From Adhaeribacter arboris (GTDB lineage: Bacteria > Bacteroidota > Bacteroidia > Cytophagales > Hymenobacteraceae): DNA of 64,000 nucleotides. Below the pieces are notes generated by a model. That model ran no database searches and was not told the origin of the DNA. It saw only the letters and a list, made by a program, of their open reading frames with translations. Positions 34,529-45,200 of this stretch are shown here, piece after piece. The stretch is from the NCBI RefSeq assembly GCF_003023845.1, contig NZ_PYFT01000001.1, positions 4,154,001 through 4,218,000 of the forward strand, written 5' to 3'. Every line of letters starts with the position of its first letter. Position 1 is the stretch's first letter. A program made the translations under genes and the position numbers.

Positions 34529-35608
34529 TTAATTTACCACATCCTTCACGCAGCGAAAGCCCAAATTATCAGAACTACTGGTTACTTCGCCTTTGCCGCG
34601 GCTACCGGCTTTGTACCGGATGCAGTATTGGTCGCTGCACAGGAACGAGCCGCCGCGCTGCACGCGCTTTACTACGTTGGGTTCCTCGGGGTCGTAGCTG
34701 TCGGCGGGGCCTTGGGGATTTTTAGCAGGGCTCTGGCGGTAATAATCCGGTCGGTAAAAATCGCTGCACCATTCCCACACGTTGCCATCCATATCGTACA
34801 AACCGTATGCGTTCGGCGGGAACGATTTGATGGGGGCTACGCCCAAAAAGCCATCTTCGCCAGTATTTTTATCCGGGAAATTGCCTTGGTAAATATTGGC
34901 GACCCATTTATTATCCGGCTTTAATTCGCTGCCCCAGTAGTATTTCTGTTTTTCTTTACCACCCCGGGCGGCGTATTCCCATTCAGCTTCGGTGGGCAAA
35001 CGTTTACCGGCCCAGCGCGCGTAAGCCAACGCATCTTCGTAAGAAACCTGCACCACCGGTAAATTTTTTAAATTTTTCGTGTCCGTAGGCTCAGCAGGGC
35101 CTTGGGGCTGGAGCCAGTTAGCGCCCGGCACGTATTGCCACCACTGCAACGGATTGTCCAGAGAAACTTCCTGCGCGGGCGTGGAAAACACCGCTGAACC
35201 GGGCACTAGTTTATCCGCCGGAACGCCGGGGTAATCGGCCGGGTTTAAAGCTCTTTCGGCCACGGTTTTGTAATTGGTGGCTTTCACAAATGCGGCGTAT
35301 TGCCCGTAGGTTACTTCGTGCTCATCCATCCAGAATCCATTTACGGTTACGGCATGTACGGGCTGGGCATCCGGGAACTCGGGTTCGTTTGAACCCATCT
35401 GGAAAGTACCGCCTTTAATCCAAACCATTTTGGTTTTAGCGGTATCGGCTACCTGGTTTAAATCAACGGTTGCTTTTTGCGGAACTGCTTGCGCTGGTTC
35501 TTTGGCTTCGTCCGCTGTTTTTTTCTGACAACCTGTACTTGTAATAGAAAGTACCAGCAGAAAGATAAAACCAGGCCTTAGCGGGGAGTGAGATTTATTA
35601 GAATTCAT
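34529..35608 (-). CDS. Formylglycine-generating enzyme-type lipoprotein (SUMF1/FGE)
   Basis: 359 residues from ATG at 35608 (an upstream TTG at 35614 is not preferred). Lipoprotein signal with Cys27 (ITSTGC). The FGE fold occupies about 60-358: MVWIKGGTFQMGS at its start, the mid Trp/Gly region AYARWAGKRLPTEAEWEYAA, and RVQRGGSFLCSDQYCIRYKA near the end. The last segment retains the two active-site cysteines of true FGE (human Cys336/Cys341 equivalents). It should oxidise a Cys in C-x-P-S-R sulfatases to formylglycine using copper and oxygen. The neighbouring sulfatase at 35990 has C-T-P-S-R. Lipoprotein placement means it acts after export, which is unusual for FGE. Confidence 0.9.
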   Translation of the reverse strand: MNSNKSHSPLRPGFIFLLVLSITSTGCQKKTADEAKEPAQAVPQKATVDLNQVADTAKTKMVWIKGGTFQMGSNEPEFPDAQPVHAVTVNGFWMDEHEVTYGQYAAFVKATNYKTVAERALNPADYPGVPADKLVPGSAVFSTPAQEVSLDNPLQWWQYVPGANWLQPQGPAEPTDTKNLKNLPVVQVSYEDALAYARWAGKRLPTEAEWEYAARGGKEKQKYYWGSELKPDNKWVANIYQGNFPDKNTGEDGFLGVAPIKSFPPNAYGLYDMDGNVWEWCSDFYRPDYYRQSPAKNPQGPADSYDPEEPNVVKRVQRGGSFLCSDQYCIRYKAGSRGKGEVTSSSDNLGFRCVKDVVN

Positions 35609-35737
35609 AAACAAGTAAAACGGGCAATCAACAGTTTGCCTTCAACTTTAAAATTACATTGTTTTAGGGCTTTCTCAAAAGGTGAGTTCAAAACCTTAAA
35701 TATTTTCCTACAACATGATCATTAAGTTACCAAAATA

Positions 35738-35880
35738 GCGCGAGCGTCTTCGCTCGTGAGTTCTATCGTCCGGCCTCTGGCCGGCAGGAATTTATTGCTG
35801 ACTTGCTTTTAATGGATGTTTACCGGTTCGCCCGGCCAGAGGCCTCCCTAATAGCAGACACGAGGCTAGAGCCTAGCGCC
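35738..35880. repeat. Family B foldback repeat, copy 3
   Basis: Left arm GCGCGAGCGTCTTCGCTCG (35738 on); right arm ends CACGAGGCTAGAGCCTAGCG. The right hairpin has changed from CGAGCG..CGCTCG to AGGCT-AG-AGCCT yet still folds; the inner CCGGCCTCTGGCCGG and GGCCAGAGGCC stems are intact. It fills the FGE/sulfatase gap. Confidence 0.88.
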
Positions 35881-35989
35881 GGTTTTAATATAGAATGAGC
35901 GTAATAATTCTGCCTAAGAAAGGAAATTTCTTATCGGCAGATATTTGTGTTCAAAATTATAAGCCAAGTAAAGCAATTCTCTAATAAGG

Positions 35990-37423
35990 CTAGTTCTGGA
36001 CAATCACCTTATCTAAGTTGCTTTTCACCGGCTCCACGGTGGCTTGGTGTTTTTGCGCGAAGGCTTCCAGGTCTTTTATAATATCCGGGTGATTAGCGGC
36101 TACATCGTATTTTTCGGAAGGGTCTTGCTGTAAGTTAAACAATTGGTAGGCTTCCAACTTTTCAATTTTCTCGGGGTAGCCAATGGGGTTATTTTTTAAA
36201 AAATACAGTTTGTAATCGCCTTTCCGGACGGCGAATAATTTAGAACCGTGGTAATAAAACATTTCTTTCCGCGGGCTGGCTTTTTCTTCCCGTAACACGG
36301 GGGTTAGGTCATACCCATCCAGGGTACGGTCAGTGGGTACTTTGGCACCGGCCAGTTTGCTTAAAGTGGGTAATAGATCCAGGGTACTGCCCATTTGGGT
36401 GATGATAGCGGGTTTTATGCGGCCAGGCGCCCAGAAAATAGCGGGTACCCGCACCCCACCTTCGTAGCTGGTACCTTTGTTGCCGTACAAACTACCCGCG
36501 CTGCCGCCTTGCTCTTTGTACAAAGCCCAAGGGCCGTTATCGGAAGTAAATACCACGTACGTGTTTTTGTCCAAGCTTTCTTTTTTCAAAGCATTTAATA
36601 TTTGGCCTACACTCCAGTCAATTTCCTCGATTACGTCGCCGTACAAGCCGCGGTCGCTTTTGCCTCTAAACTCCGGCGACGCAAAAAGCGGAATGTGCGG
36701 CAGCGAATGCGCTAAATACAGGAAAAAAGGCTTTTGTTTGTTAGCCGAAATAAACTTCACGGCTTCCTGGGTGTAACGTTTGGTAATGGTGTTCTGGTCG
36801 GCGGGTTTTTCAACTACTGCGGTGTTGCGCATTAAAGGCACCTGGTAGGTTTCTATTTTGGGATTGATAGCGGCCTCTATCGCGTTTATGGCCGGGTTGC
36901 GGTCCATGTCGTTGCTGTACGGAATGCCGTAGTACGAATCGAAACCGTGGCTGGTGGGCAAATAAGGTTTTAAGTGGCCTAAGTGCCATTTACCAATAGC
37001 CGCAGTGCTGTAGCCCGCTTCTTTTAAAATTTTCGGGATGGTTTTTTCCTGGGTAGGTAAACCGCCATCAGAATCCGGGAATAAAACGCGTCTTTTCTCG
37101 CCTTCCATGCCGTTTCTTACCGGCAACCGGCCAGTGAGCAAAGCCGCCCGAGAGGGCGTACACACGTTAGCCGCTACGTAAAAGCTGGTCCACTTCTGAC
37201 CTTCGGCCGCCATTTTATCCAGGTTAGGCGTTTTAATCGTCGGGTTACCGTAGCAGCTTAAATCGCCGTAACCCAAATCATCGGTGAAAATAACGACAAA
37301 GTTTGGCTTGCTGGAAGTAGCCTGGGCACGCACCTGTTCCGCACCGGCTACTTCTAAAAAGAAAGCAGCCAACGCCAGGAATAAATAAGTTTGTTTTAGT
37401 TTATGGGGCATCAATCTTTTCAT
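35990..37423 (-). CDS. Type I sulfatase (arylsulfatase family), exported
   Basis: 477 residues. A basic start and hydrophobic helix (MPHKLKQTYLFLALAAFFLE) act as a signal peptide. Sulfatase hallmarks: metal Asp pair FTDDLGYGDLSC (D48/D49), the formylglycine site C88-T-P-S-R92 followed by AALLTGR, GKWHLGH (about 140-150), and TSDNGPWAL metal ligands (about 290-298). Cys88 requires conversion to formylglycine, and a candidate enzyme is encoded at 34529-35608 on the same strand. It cleaves sulfate esters from polysaccharide or small molecules; a decayed SusD gene lies upstream, hinting at a former polysaccharide locus. Confidence 0.94.
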   Translation of the reverse strand: MKRLMPHKLKQTYLFLALAAFFLEVAGAEQVRAQATSSKPNFVVIFTDDLGYGDLSCYGNPTIKTPNLDKMAAEGQKWTSFYVAANVCTPSRAALLTGRLPVRNGMEGEKRRVLFPDSDGGLPTQEKTIPKILKEAGYSTAAIGKWHLGHLKPYLPTSHGFDSYYGIPYSNDMDRNPAINAIEAAINPKIETYQVPLMRNTAVVEKPADQNTITKRYTQEAVKFISANKQKPFFLYLAHSLPHIPLFASPEFRGKSDRGLYGDVIEEIDWSVGQILNALKKESLDKNTYVVFTSDNGPWALYKEQGGSAGSLYGNKGTSYEGGVRVPAIFWAPGRIKPAIITQMGSTLDLLPTLSKLAGAKVPTDRTLDGYDLTPVLREEKASPRKEMFYYHGSKLFAVRKGDYKLYFLKNNPIGYPEKIEKLEAYQLFNLQQDPSEKYDVAANHPDIIKDLEAFAQKHQATVEPVKSNLDKVIVQN

Positions 37424-37565
37424 AGGTTAAAATTTAAAATTTTACGGATTATCATAGGTTTTTGAGAACCTCATTTTAAGAAAGTTGAAAGTCAAAACTT
37501 AAAAATTAAAAAACATTTATTGATTTAGGTATTTAAAACAACTTCTCCTTTGAAAACAACCCTCT

Positions 37566-37704
37566 CGCGAGCGTCCCGCTCGTGAGTATTATCATCCGGC
37601 CTCTGGCCGGTTGAAACTTGATTCAATTACTATTATGAAACGTCCATCTGTACGCCCGGCCAGAGGCCTACCAGATGGCAGACACGAGGATGGAACCTCG
37701 CGCC
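37566..37704. repeat. Family B foldback repeat, copy 4
   Basis: Left CGCGAGCGTCCCGCTCGTGA; right ACACGAGGATGGAACCTCG with the hairpin changed to CGAGG-ATGGAA-CCTCG. Inner CCGGCCTCTGGCCGG / CCCGGCCAGAGGCC stems are as in the other copies. It lies upstream of the sulfatase, mirrored by copy 3 downstream, so the sulfatase is bracketed by two family B elements in the same orientation. Confidence 0.88.
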
Positions 37705-37837
37705 AGGAGCTATTTTCAAAAAACTTAATGGCTCATTTATAGGATAATTTTCTAAAACAAAGCATATGGCGGAAATGCTTTAAAAAGAAGGTAAACTTCA
37801 TCTCTAATTCCTAATTTTTAATTTGGCGTTGCCCTGG

Positions 37838-38305
37838 TTAATACCCGTCGTTCTGTTTTAAATTCGGATTCGCGTTGATTTCGGTAATGGGAATGGGATA
37901 GAGTACGTGAAAGGGCTGGGCGTTTTTGCCGCGGGCTTTCGCTAAATCGATAAACTTACCTTGCCGGATTTGGTCTTGGTGGCTGTGCATTTCGGCGTAA
38001 AATTCCCGGTTTCTTTCTTGCAGCAAACGGTCGCGCAGCGATTCCTTCGTAAATCCATCTTGTGTTGTCAACGAGGCTCCGGACCGGGCTCTAACCAAAT
38101 TAATCAAATTAATGCTTTCCTGGGTAGAGCCGTTTAACTCGTTCAAAGCTTCCGCGCGGGATAGTAAAACAGCGGCGCAGCGCCCTACCGGTATGTTACT
38201 GCCTTGTACCGCGCCGGCAGCGTTGGGGTCGAACTCAAATTTACCGGATAAAATCAGCTCATCCTCGATGGCTTTAAATATTCTTTTTTGGGAAGGTTTG
38301 CTAAA
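37838..38305 (-). pseudogene. Remnant of SusD/RagB family outer-membrane lipoprotein
   Basis: In-frame from just after a stop at 38306-38308: FDPNAAGAVQGSNIPVGRCA, then VLLSRAEALNELNGSTQESI, RNREFYAEMHSHQDQIRQGK and a normal end (PIPITEINANPNLKQNDGY). This is the C-terminal third of a SusD-like protein, with the usual RAEALNELNG and ERxREFxxE-type motifs. The N-terminal signal and first two-thirds are absent, and no SusC/TonB partner adjoins. The Met at 38146 is an internal residue, not a real start. A complete SusD has about 500 residues, so this is a decayed fragment. Confidence 0.85.
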
Positions 38306-39283
38306 CTACTTACTCTTAAGTAACCTTCTGTGTCTGGTGTAAATGTCGATCAGCACCGAATAACTATCTTTTAAAATTTCCTTAAATTTACAGGTAACAA
38401 TTTGTCGATTAATGGGATATACAGGTGAAGCTACGGAATAAAGGTCCTTATTTAAACTAGTTACAATTGCCTATTGATCCAGGAAAAAGCAATCCGATTA
38501 CCCAAAAACAGGATAAAAATCGTACTATCCTCATTTTTCGGGATTGCATTACCCGAAAGTGCAACACAGTAGCTGAACCATTTGGAAGCCGCCGCTCCGC
38601 CTGAATGCGGCTAGCTAAACAGCCTTATTTCATTATCTGTTTTTGACCAGCTACACCTCCACCCCCTACGAAGAGAACTTCTTACTTCTTCCTAAGTGTT
38701 TCCTTAAATGAATATTATTGCCCCTTAGTCTTTACTTGCTGATGAGGAAACTTTTAAATCACTTCGGACGCTTATCAATCGCTGGAATTAAATCAGCGAG
38801 CAACTGCCTTCAAGTAAAACCTTTTCTAACGTTAAGCAGAGTAAATTCTTTATAGCCAATCACTTCTGTTTTACGTAATTTAAACGTTTACTGCTTTAGT
38901 GCAATATTAAAATTACCCATGCTAGGTTTGCTTCTTTAATAATAGTTTAAATTTGTAAATTACAAGCTAATTCAAATAGTAAAATTATCAGTAATTATAT
39001 AGAAATTTAAATATACATAAGAAAACATTTCCTCACTTTAATAAGTAAGAATACTTAGAATATTATAATATTTTCTTTTCATCCCTGCAACACTACCATG
39101 AGGAAATCTATAATCAAATTAGCCTACTTTCTATACTTTAATAGACGGAATAATTCTGGTTATAAACCTTACCCATAACTTCTAAACTTTTTATAAAAGT
39201 TTAAGTATCCGAGCCCTTCTATTTTCTCTTACAATTGAAATTAGCGAAAGCTTTTTTCAAAAAATCATCAACCTGTTTACCTA
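38306..39283. other. Long non-coding region upstream of the T9SS giant protein
   Basis: About 980 bases, no supported gene. It contains a partial family E border (GTTAAGCAGAGTAAAT at 38832-38850) and becomes strongly AT-rich from 38880. The promoter of the giant secreted protein gene must lie in its last few hundred bases; no confident element seen. Confidence 0.6.
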
Positions 39284-42200
39284 ATGAAAGCAACTTCTAC
39301 TAGTAACTATATTTTCTTTCTGTTTTTTTGGAAGAAAAAGTATTTTACCCTTTGCCTATTGGGATTTATGCTTCTTATCCCACCAGCTACCTGGGCCCGG
39401 ATTCTTACACCAGACTTAACCTCTCCCGAGATAGCAACGAAGGTTCCCTCTTCTATTTTTGCCGATTCCTGTTCCTCCCTGAGTACTTTACCTTGCGCTC
39501 AGTTACAGGTAAGTTTGCCGTATAAGTTAACCTTCGACGCTCCCATACCTAATACTCTGGCTGATAAGGATACGGCGGGCACCGGTTTCACTTTAACCCT
39601 GCCTTACTCCGGTACCCGTCTTCCGGAAGATAGTGCCGTCAGCGTTCCGACTGTTCCCGGCTACGAGCGAGCTAAGTTAACTCTTCTTAACGGCACCTTA
39701 CAGGTAGTTACTAATAAAGGTTTTGCCCGCAACACCAACAATAACCAACTTAATACCTTAGGCGTACAGGTCGATAGCCGTAACAAACTGCAAATAGAAA
39801 CTACTCTGCTTAACCCACATAACGGGGTAGATTCTCAGCAAGCCGGCCTGTGGATAGGTTTATCCGATAAAATGTACCTCCAACTGGTTGTCTCCGGCAA
39901 CAGAATAGAACTGCGTCGGGAAGTAAACGATGTTTCCAATGTAGATGACCAACTAACGACCGATATTATACCAGGATTAGATATTCAAAAAGTACGCCTA
40001 CGGCTGGTGATTGATCCGGTTACCAATACGGCGGAAGCTTTTTATTCTACGGACAGCGTTACTTATTTTAACGTAGGAGCGGCCTACCCTACTACCTCCT
40101 TAAGCATTGCCAGCATGGGCCTGACGGCTAGCCGGGTGTATACCGGCATTTTGGCTTCTCACCGAAATAGCGCTGCCCCGGTTACTTATTCGTTTGATGA
40201 TTTTGCGATTAGTTTACCCGGCACGCCGCTGGCGGTACAGGCGCCAGTTGATCAAGTATTACCCGGCGATAGCACTTTTAGCCTTTCCGTTGGCCAGTAT
40301 ACCGACCCGGATGGGCAACCTTTAACCTATACCGCTACTTTACTGGATGGTAGTCCCTTACCTACCTGGATCACTTTTGCCAGCCGCAATCTTACTTTTA
40401 GTGGAAGAACCCCAATTGAGGGCGCTAGCTTAGCCGTTAAAATAACAGCTATCGATCCTTCCAGTCTTTCCGTAACTACTTATTTTAACCTGAAGGTGTT
40501 ACCAGTTGCCTGCTCGCCCCGAAGTATTTTAGCGTGTTCCAAGTTAGGGGTGAGCTTGCCTTATATTTTAAGATTTAATACCCCGAAGAGTAATACTTTA
40601 CCTGACCAAAGCGGTTTCGGTTCGGGTTTTACCATGGTTCTGCCCTACTCGGGTATGCGCCATCCAGAAGATAGTGCCGTCTTTAACCCAATCGCACCGG
40701 CTTATGAACCCTCCAAAATACTTTTAAATAATGGCTTCTTGCAGTTAACTACTACCAAAGGGCTAATTGATACCACCCATAACAATCAGCTTAATACCTT
40801 AGGAGTACTGGTAAATGGTCGTCAGAAACTCAAAATAGAAACCACCCTGATTAATCCTTACAATGGTACTTTTAATGAGCAAGCCGGCCTTTGGATAGGC
40901 CGCACCGATAAAACTTACCTGAAATTGGTTGTGGTGGGTAATAGAATAGAGCTGCGCCGGGAAGTAAACGATACTACCAATCTGGAAGACCAGCGGTTGA
41001 CCAGTCCTATTCCCGGATTAGACAGCCAAAAAGTACATTTGCGGCTGGTTGTAGACCCCTTTACCCATACCGCCGAAGCTTTTTACTCGACGGATAGCGT
41101 CACTTACTTCAACGTGGGGGAGGCCTACGCCACTAAAGCCTTAAGCACGGACAGCATGGATTTGGCCATCAGCAGGATTTATGGAGGTATTATGGTTTCT
41201 CAAGGCAATAGTATTACTCCGGTAGTTTACGCTTTTGATGGTTTTAACGTGCAGGCATTTAGCAATCCGGTAAAGCCAAAATTAACTTTTCTGCCGGACC
41301 ATTTAACTTATACTATTGTTCCCGGCGGCTCTATCATCGACCAAAATACGGTGCTTTCGGCTAATGTCGGTGCTCCGGCGATAAATTTAACGCAAGAAAC
41401 CACGGTTGACTGGCTGAGCTTACCAACGGCCCAAACCGGTATTCTCACTTTTGGTCCTAGTCAGATTAATTCTAACCAGATTACTCCTACCCAAATGCCG
41501 GGTAGTTACCTCACTTCGGTAATTGCTCAGGCCGAAGGGTATCAGTCCGATACTCTTGTTATTCAGGTTACGGTTAACCCTCCGCTCCCGGATTTGATGG
41601 TAAATTTCCAGGACTCCGCTACCGTTCCACCGGCCGGTTGGCTAGCGGATTTTGGTCAGGCTTTTGGTCCGCGCACGGGCGTTAATCAAGGCAGTAATTT
41701 AACGTATGGCTGGAAAAAACGCAGCGATCAAACCCCTTTAGATTTATCAGGGGGAGGCACCATGCCAGGTAATGGACGGAACCGTAATACTCCGCCCGAT
41801 GTACGCTTAGCTACTTTCCTGCACATGCAGGCCGATGATATAAGCGGTTCTTTTGACGGCATAAAAGAGGAGGGTTACTGGGAAATAAAAGTTCCGAATG
41901 GATTTTATGATGTTACCGTAACCGCCGGCGATGCCATTATTGAACCTAATGTCCCGGAAAGCCATAGTTTAAATGTAGAAGGGGTACAAGCCATAAGTAA
42001 TTTTGAACCAAGTGGCCTGGAGGGTTCTCTCACCCGGTTTAAGACGGCTACCGCCCGGATAAATGTAAAAGATTCCTTATTAACCATTACCGCCGACGGG
42101 GGCATTAATACTAAAATAAACTCCGCCAGCATTGTTCCGGTAAGTACCGGGCCGTATGCCTTCTGGTCGACGGATGCGCAGCATATTTCCATCAGAAAAG

Positions 42201-45200
42201 ATTATTTCTTATCCAGAACGTTCTCGTTGGAGCTCAATAACTCTTCCCGCGTAACGGATGTAACCTATACCCTAACGGCCACCTACGACGCTGGCGTTAA
42301 AGATTGGTTAAAATTTAGCGCCAGCCACGTTGGTACCGAACCGAATGTTACCTTTAATTATACTGCGGCCAGAAACTTACCTCCCGGCACTTACACCGCC
42401 ATCGTTTCGGCCTCCACTCCGGATTTTGTCTCTGCCCTGTTAACGGTAAAAGTTACCGTGCTGGATGTGGAAAGTATTTTGCCCTATGTAGTATCCTCCA
42501 CGCCGGAAAACGGAGCTACTCATGTAAATATAAATACCGTTAGCATTGCCGCCAACAACCTTTATGTGCCGGAAGTACCCGGATTTAGGGGCGGAGTAGA
42601 TAATTCTACCTTGAATACCTCTACAGTTAAATTATTTAAAATTACAGATACCGAAACTACCGAAATTGTAGGAGTAGTACAAGGTACCGGTGGTGGGGAT
42701 GCCATCAGCTTTTCACCAACTTATGCTTTAGAGCCCAATACTCATTACAAACTAGTCATCACCAGCGGGGTAAAATCCAACAGCGGCCAGTCCTTCTTAC
42801 CTTACGAAGCTGATTTTACTACCGGCGGAAATAGCAACGGCACGGCCGGTCCGTCCAGCATAGCATTTACGAAAGAACCTATTGCCGGCACCATTGGCAA
42901 ACAGTACACGAGTGTAACCATAGGTCCGGACAGAAAATTTTATGCCTTACGGATGAGCGGCACCATAGAAAGATTTACGATTAATCCGCAGGATGGTACC
43001 TTAAGCAATATGGAGGTAATTTCTACTCTGGAAGATAAATACGGCGAACGAACTGCCATTGGTTTAACGTTTGACCCCACCTCTACGGAAACTAATCCGA
43101 TTGCCTGGGTTACGCATTCCACGGGTGGTTTTACCAACGTTGGAACATTCGATGGTAATTTATCGAAACTGTCTGGCCCCAATTTACAAGAGGAACAATT
43201 AGTAATTACCCGGTTACCGCGCTCCACCAAAGACCACTTAACCAATAGCGTTGCATTTGGCCCGGATGGCGCTCTTTATATTAGTCAGGGCAGTAATAGT
43301 TCCATGGGGGCGTACGATAGAAGCTGGCAACAGGAGGAAAGTTTATTAGCCGGCACTGTTTTACGCCTCGATTTAAATAAACTAACCAACTTTACCCTGC
43401 CCTTAAACGCCCGGACTACTGCCGACCAAAGCCTAATTAATACCGCGCCCGCCGAATCGGTGTGGCTAATAGATGGTACGTATAATCCTTACGCTACCAA
43501 TGCCCCGCTTACCATTTACGCGTCGGGAGTAAGAAATGCGTACGATTTAGTTTGGCATAGCAACGGGCAGTTATATTTACCTACCAATGGTTCCGCCGCC
43601 GGTGGTAACTCGCCTGCTTCCGTACCCGGCACCCGCCGCCCGGATGGTACTTTTTATGACGGGCCTGCTGTTGCGGCTACCACTGGGGTACAGGTCCAAA
43701 ACGATTGGCTTTTCCGGGTGAATCCCCAACGACCGCTCGGCTATTTTGGGCATCCTAACCCCATGCGGGGGGAGTTTCTGGCGTTCCGGGGCTTTAAAGA
43801 CAATAACTTGTACCCCGTTGGCACCGGCTCCGATGCTAACTTTCGCGGGGCCGCCTTTGATTTTGAGCTAAATAAATCGCCTAACGGCATTATTGAATAT
43901 AAAAGTGAAACCTTTAACGGCGCTTTAAAAGGGAAATTGTTTGTATGCCGGTTCAGCGGCGGCAGCGATATTGTAATTTTAGAACCAGGCTCTAAAGTAT
44001 ATGACCCCGCTATTTCACCGGAAAACGACAAGAAATACGATATTGTAAAGGTTCAGTCTGGTTCGGGCCTTTTTGGAATAGAAGGTTTATCCGGCTTTGC
44101 TAATCCGTTGGATATTACCGAAGACGTACAAACCGGAAATTTGTATGTAATTGAATTTAACTGGAATAATAGTCGGGATAAAACTTCCCAGATTACGTTA
44201 TTACGCCCCAAAGCTATTACTACCAAAGCGCCTATTGCTACCGTAACCCCAACTAAAATAACCGAGAATGATGTGGTGGATGAAATACCCGGTGAAAAGA
44301 ATACGATAACGGTTGGGAACAGCGGCAATGCCGATTTAAAAGTTACGGGTATTGTGCTAGAAGGAATGGATAGCAATCAGTTTGAGTTAAGCGGTGTTCC
44401 GGACATAAGCGCGGATTCCCCTTTGGAGGTAGCGGCCAATACCGCCTTTACCTTTAATGTACTCTTTAACCCCGCCAGTACCGGTATAAAAACCGCCACC
44501 ATTAAAATTTATTCCGAAAATTACTCCGTTCTAGAAGTAGCATTAAATGGCTTAGGCACTGCCGGCGAAGGAGGCAGTAACGAGCCATCGTTGCAAGTAA
44601 TTGTAAATGCTCATGGTTTTAAAACAAATATTGGCGACGATGATATAAATACGGCAATTATTCATAGTACTCAAGCTAAGGCAGCTCTCTTGGGCGCGGA
44701 AGTACCTGTTCAACAGTTTGTATCGGCTACCAATGCCTTAGCTTCCGTGGAACCACTGGCTGTTTTCAGTAATCCGGATGCCAGTGGCATTATAACGGCT
44801 TTAGGCTGGTATGCTTTAGGCAATCCTACTTTAACAAAAGAATTATTTACCGTAGCCAACAACCGGAGTCAAACCTTAAACGTGCAAGCCACCGGTAAGC
44901 TAGTTTTTAGGCCGGGCAGTGCCCCTTTCGGCTTTTATACGCGTTGGCCTTCTTTAGCCCACCCCCAGATCTATAGCAAAGATTCTTTAAATGCCTTCCC
45001 GAATGCTATTCCGCACCATTTCCGGGTATATCCTTTAAAGGATCAGAACGATTCGGTTGTAACAAATGCTTACCTTGTAGCCGTAGAAGCCGTAGCGGAC
45101 GATCAGGATTATCAGGATTTGGTCTTTATCGTGCGCAATGTAAAACCATTCCCGGCTATTCCGCCCGACGTGTTAGGAGTGGACCCATCGCCATCCGCCC

